NCBI GenBank assembly: GCA_030642635.1
Contig: DAOWNK010000214.1
Span: forward strand, 1 to 5,594
Direction of reading: 5' to 3'
Length of the DNA stretch: 5,594 bases
Origin: Pirellulales bacterium
Lineage (GTDB): Bacteria > Planctomycetota > Planctomycetia > Pirellulales > Thermoguttaceae
Shown: positions 4,880 through 5,594 of the stretch, in pieces
How positions within the stretch are numbered: position 1 is the first letter of the stretch
How the letters are laid out: every line of letters starts with the position of its first letter
Program-made: the position numbers and the translations under genes
The notes under the pieces: model-generated
What the model was told of the DNA's origin: nothing
The model's input: the letters and a program-made list of their open reading frames with translations, nothing else
The model's database searches: none

Positions 4880-5290
4880 ATGGCGACAGACGAAGCAGTA
4901 CGCGAATTTTCCGCGACGACCAAGGATTTCGGCGATAAGATTGCCGAAATGACGCTCAAAGAAGCGAAGGAACTCAGCGACTACCTGGAGGAGGTGCACG
5001 GCATCGAGGCGGCCGGTGGTGCGGTGATGGTGGCGCCGGGCGGCGGCGGCGGAGAAGCAGCCGAAGCCAAAGAGGAACAAACTGAATTCGACGTAGTGCT
5101 GGAAGGCTTCGGCGAGAAGAAGATCGGTGTAATCAAGGTGGTGCGTGCGGCAACCTCGTTGGGCCTGAAGGAGGCCAAGGACCTGGTCGAAAGCGCGCCG
5201 TCGAAGGTCAAAGAAGGCCTCTCCAAGGAAGACGCCGAGAAGTTTAAGACCGAGCTGGAAGAGGCCGGCGCGACCGTATCCATCAAGTAG
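4880..5290 (+). CDS. rplL: 50S ribosomal protein L7/L12
   Basis: L7/L12 is the multicopy stalk protein that recruits and stimulates the translational GTPases. The product has 136 residues, longer than the E. coli protein (about 120) through an N-terminal segment and a long hinge. Residues 1-44 are the dimerisation helices that bind L10 (MTLKEAKELSDYLEEVHGI). A flexible hinge at about 45-67 has five consecutive glycines and an Ala/Glu-rich stretch. The C-terminal domain (68-136) holds TEFDVVL, KKIGVIKVVRAATSLGLKEAKDLVE and the KEGLSKEDAEKFKTELEEAGATVSIK end. The start at 4880 is chosen because AGAAAGGA (4862-4869) precedes it at proper spacing. In-frame ATGs at 4853 and 4706 lie at the edge of, or upstream of, the repeat cluster and lack such a site. 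Confidence 0.97.
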   Translation: MATDEAVREFSATTKDFGDKIAEMTLKEAKELSDYLEEVHGIEAAGGAVMVAPGGGGGEAAEAKEEQTEFDVVLEGFGEKKIGVIKVVRAATSLGLKEAKDLVESAPSKVKEGLSKEDAEKFKTELEEAGATVSIK

Positions 5291-5303
5291 CGTCCTGTAA
5301 ATT

Positions 5304-5349
5304 CAACATTCACAGCCCGGGCCGGCTGTTCCGGGCTGTGAATTAGTTG
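5304..5349 (+). promoter_or_regulatory. Long hairpin in the rplL-rpoB spacer (attenuator or processing site candidate)
   Basis: ATTCACAGCCCGG (5308-5320) pairs perfectly over 13 bp with CCGGGCTGTGAAT (5331-5343) around a 10-nt loop. The stem extends by CAAC (5304-5307) with GTTG (5346-5349) across a 2-nt bulge. No U tract follows, so full intrinsic termination is not indicated. In E. coli the same junction carries a partial terminator and an RNase III site that set the ratio of ribosomal proteins to RNA polymerase. An equivalent role is inferred from position only. Confidence 0.6.
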
Positions 5350-5382
5350 CAAATCGCACAAAAACCAACTGCAAGGTGACCA

Positions 5383-5594
5383 ATGGCTACCACGGCCCAA
5401 CGACGCCTTACACCCGAGGAAATTCGTACTTGCGGCAGTCATCGTGCTCCTTATGCGATTCCCAATCTGACCGACATCCAGACCTGCGGTTACAAGGAGT
5501 TTCTCCAGTACGAGACTCCCTGGCAAAAGCGCAAGGATCAAGGGATCGAGGGCGTACTTCGGGAGATTTTCCGGATAGAAAGTTACGACAAACC
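5383..5594 (+). CDS. rpoB: DNA-directed RNA polymerase subunit beta, N-terminal fragment (cut by window end)
   Basis: RpoB is the beta subunit of RNA polymerase and holds half of the catalytic centre. Only 70 codons are present, reading MATTAQRRLTPEEIRTCG, then IPNLTDIQTCGYKEFLQYE and GIEGVLREIFRIESYDKP. The pattern IPNL-x2-IQ-x3-Y-x2-FLQ and GIxxVLxxIFxIESYD is the usual start of beta. The ATG at 5383 has a good AAGGTGA ribosome-binding site at 5373-5379. The fragment is open to the window edge, with no stop or frameshift. It follows rplL as in nearly all bacteria. Confidence 0.97.
   Translation, partial: MATTAQRRLTPEEIRTCGSHRAPYAIPNLTDIQTCGYKEFLQYETPWQKRKDQGIEGVLREIFRIESYDK

Overview
The window is the start of a bacterial translation/transcription 'superoperon', with every gene on the + strand. 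The order is tRNA-Tyr(GTA), tRNA-Gly(TCC), tRNA-Thr(GGT), tuf (EF-Tu), tRNA-Trp(CCA), secE, nusG, rplK (L11), rplA (L1), rplJ (L10), rplL (L7/L12) and the first 70 codons of rpoB, cut by the window edge. The protein details point to a planctomycete, probably of the Pirellulales/Planctomycetia type. EF-Tu carries KGGTVRDATKTVTIAVAHVEY in place of the usual switch I containing RGITINTSHVEY. SecE has a long three-helix form with a YKRSQGRI-type N-terminus. The L11, L12 and RpoB N-termini also look like those of that phylum. The taxon is inferred from remembered family patterns, not from a search.

Region by region. Bases 1-481 hold three tRNA genes in the same order and with the same anticodons as E. 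coli tyrU-glyT-thrT upstream of tufB. Bases 482-562 are the tuf leader, with a perfect AT-rich dyad. Bases 563-1762 are tuf. Bases 1763-1993 hold tRNA-Trp and a pair of strong hairpins. Bases 1994-3457 are the tightly packed secE-nusG-rplK genes. Bases 3458-3516 are a spacer with a G-rich tandem repeat and a hairpin. Bases 3517-4734 are rplA and rplJ. Bases 4735-4879 are a spacer filled with palindromic repeats. Bases 4880-5290 are rplL. Bases 5291-5382 hold a large hairpin. Bases 5383-5594 are the start of rpoB.

The gene products work together. The tRNAs and EF-Tu deliver aminoacyl-tRNA. L11, L1, L10 and L12 build the GTPase-associated centre and the L1 stalk. NusG and RpoB belong to the transcription machinery. 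SecE is part of the membrane translocon.

The coding content is ordinary; the spacers are not. They hold at least two families of short palindromes arranged as inverted pairs or triplets (REP/REPIN-like): family 1 at 310-399 and 4747-4849, and family 2 at 1892-1972. The two family 2 copies differ by compensatory stem changes. A telomere-like TAGGGAT array with G-quadruplex potential runs through the rplK stop codon. Three of the four tRNA genes break near-universal rules (G33 in Tyr, C55 in Thr, a T-stem A-C mismatch in Trp). No new protein system is visible.
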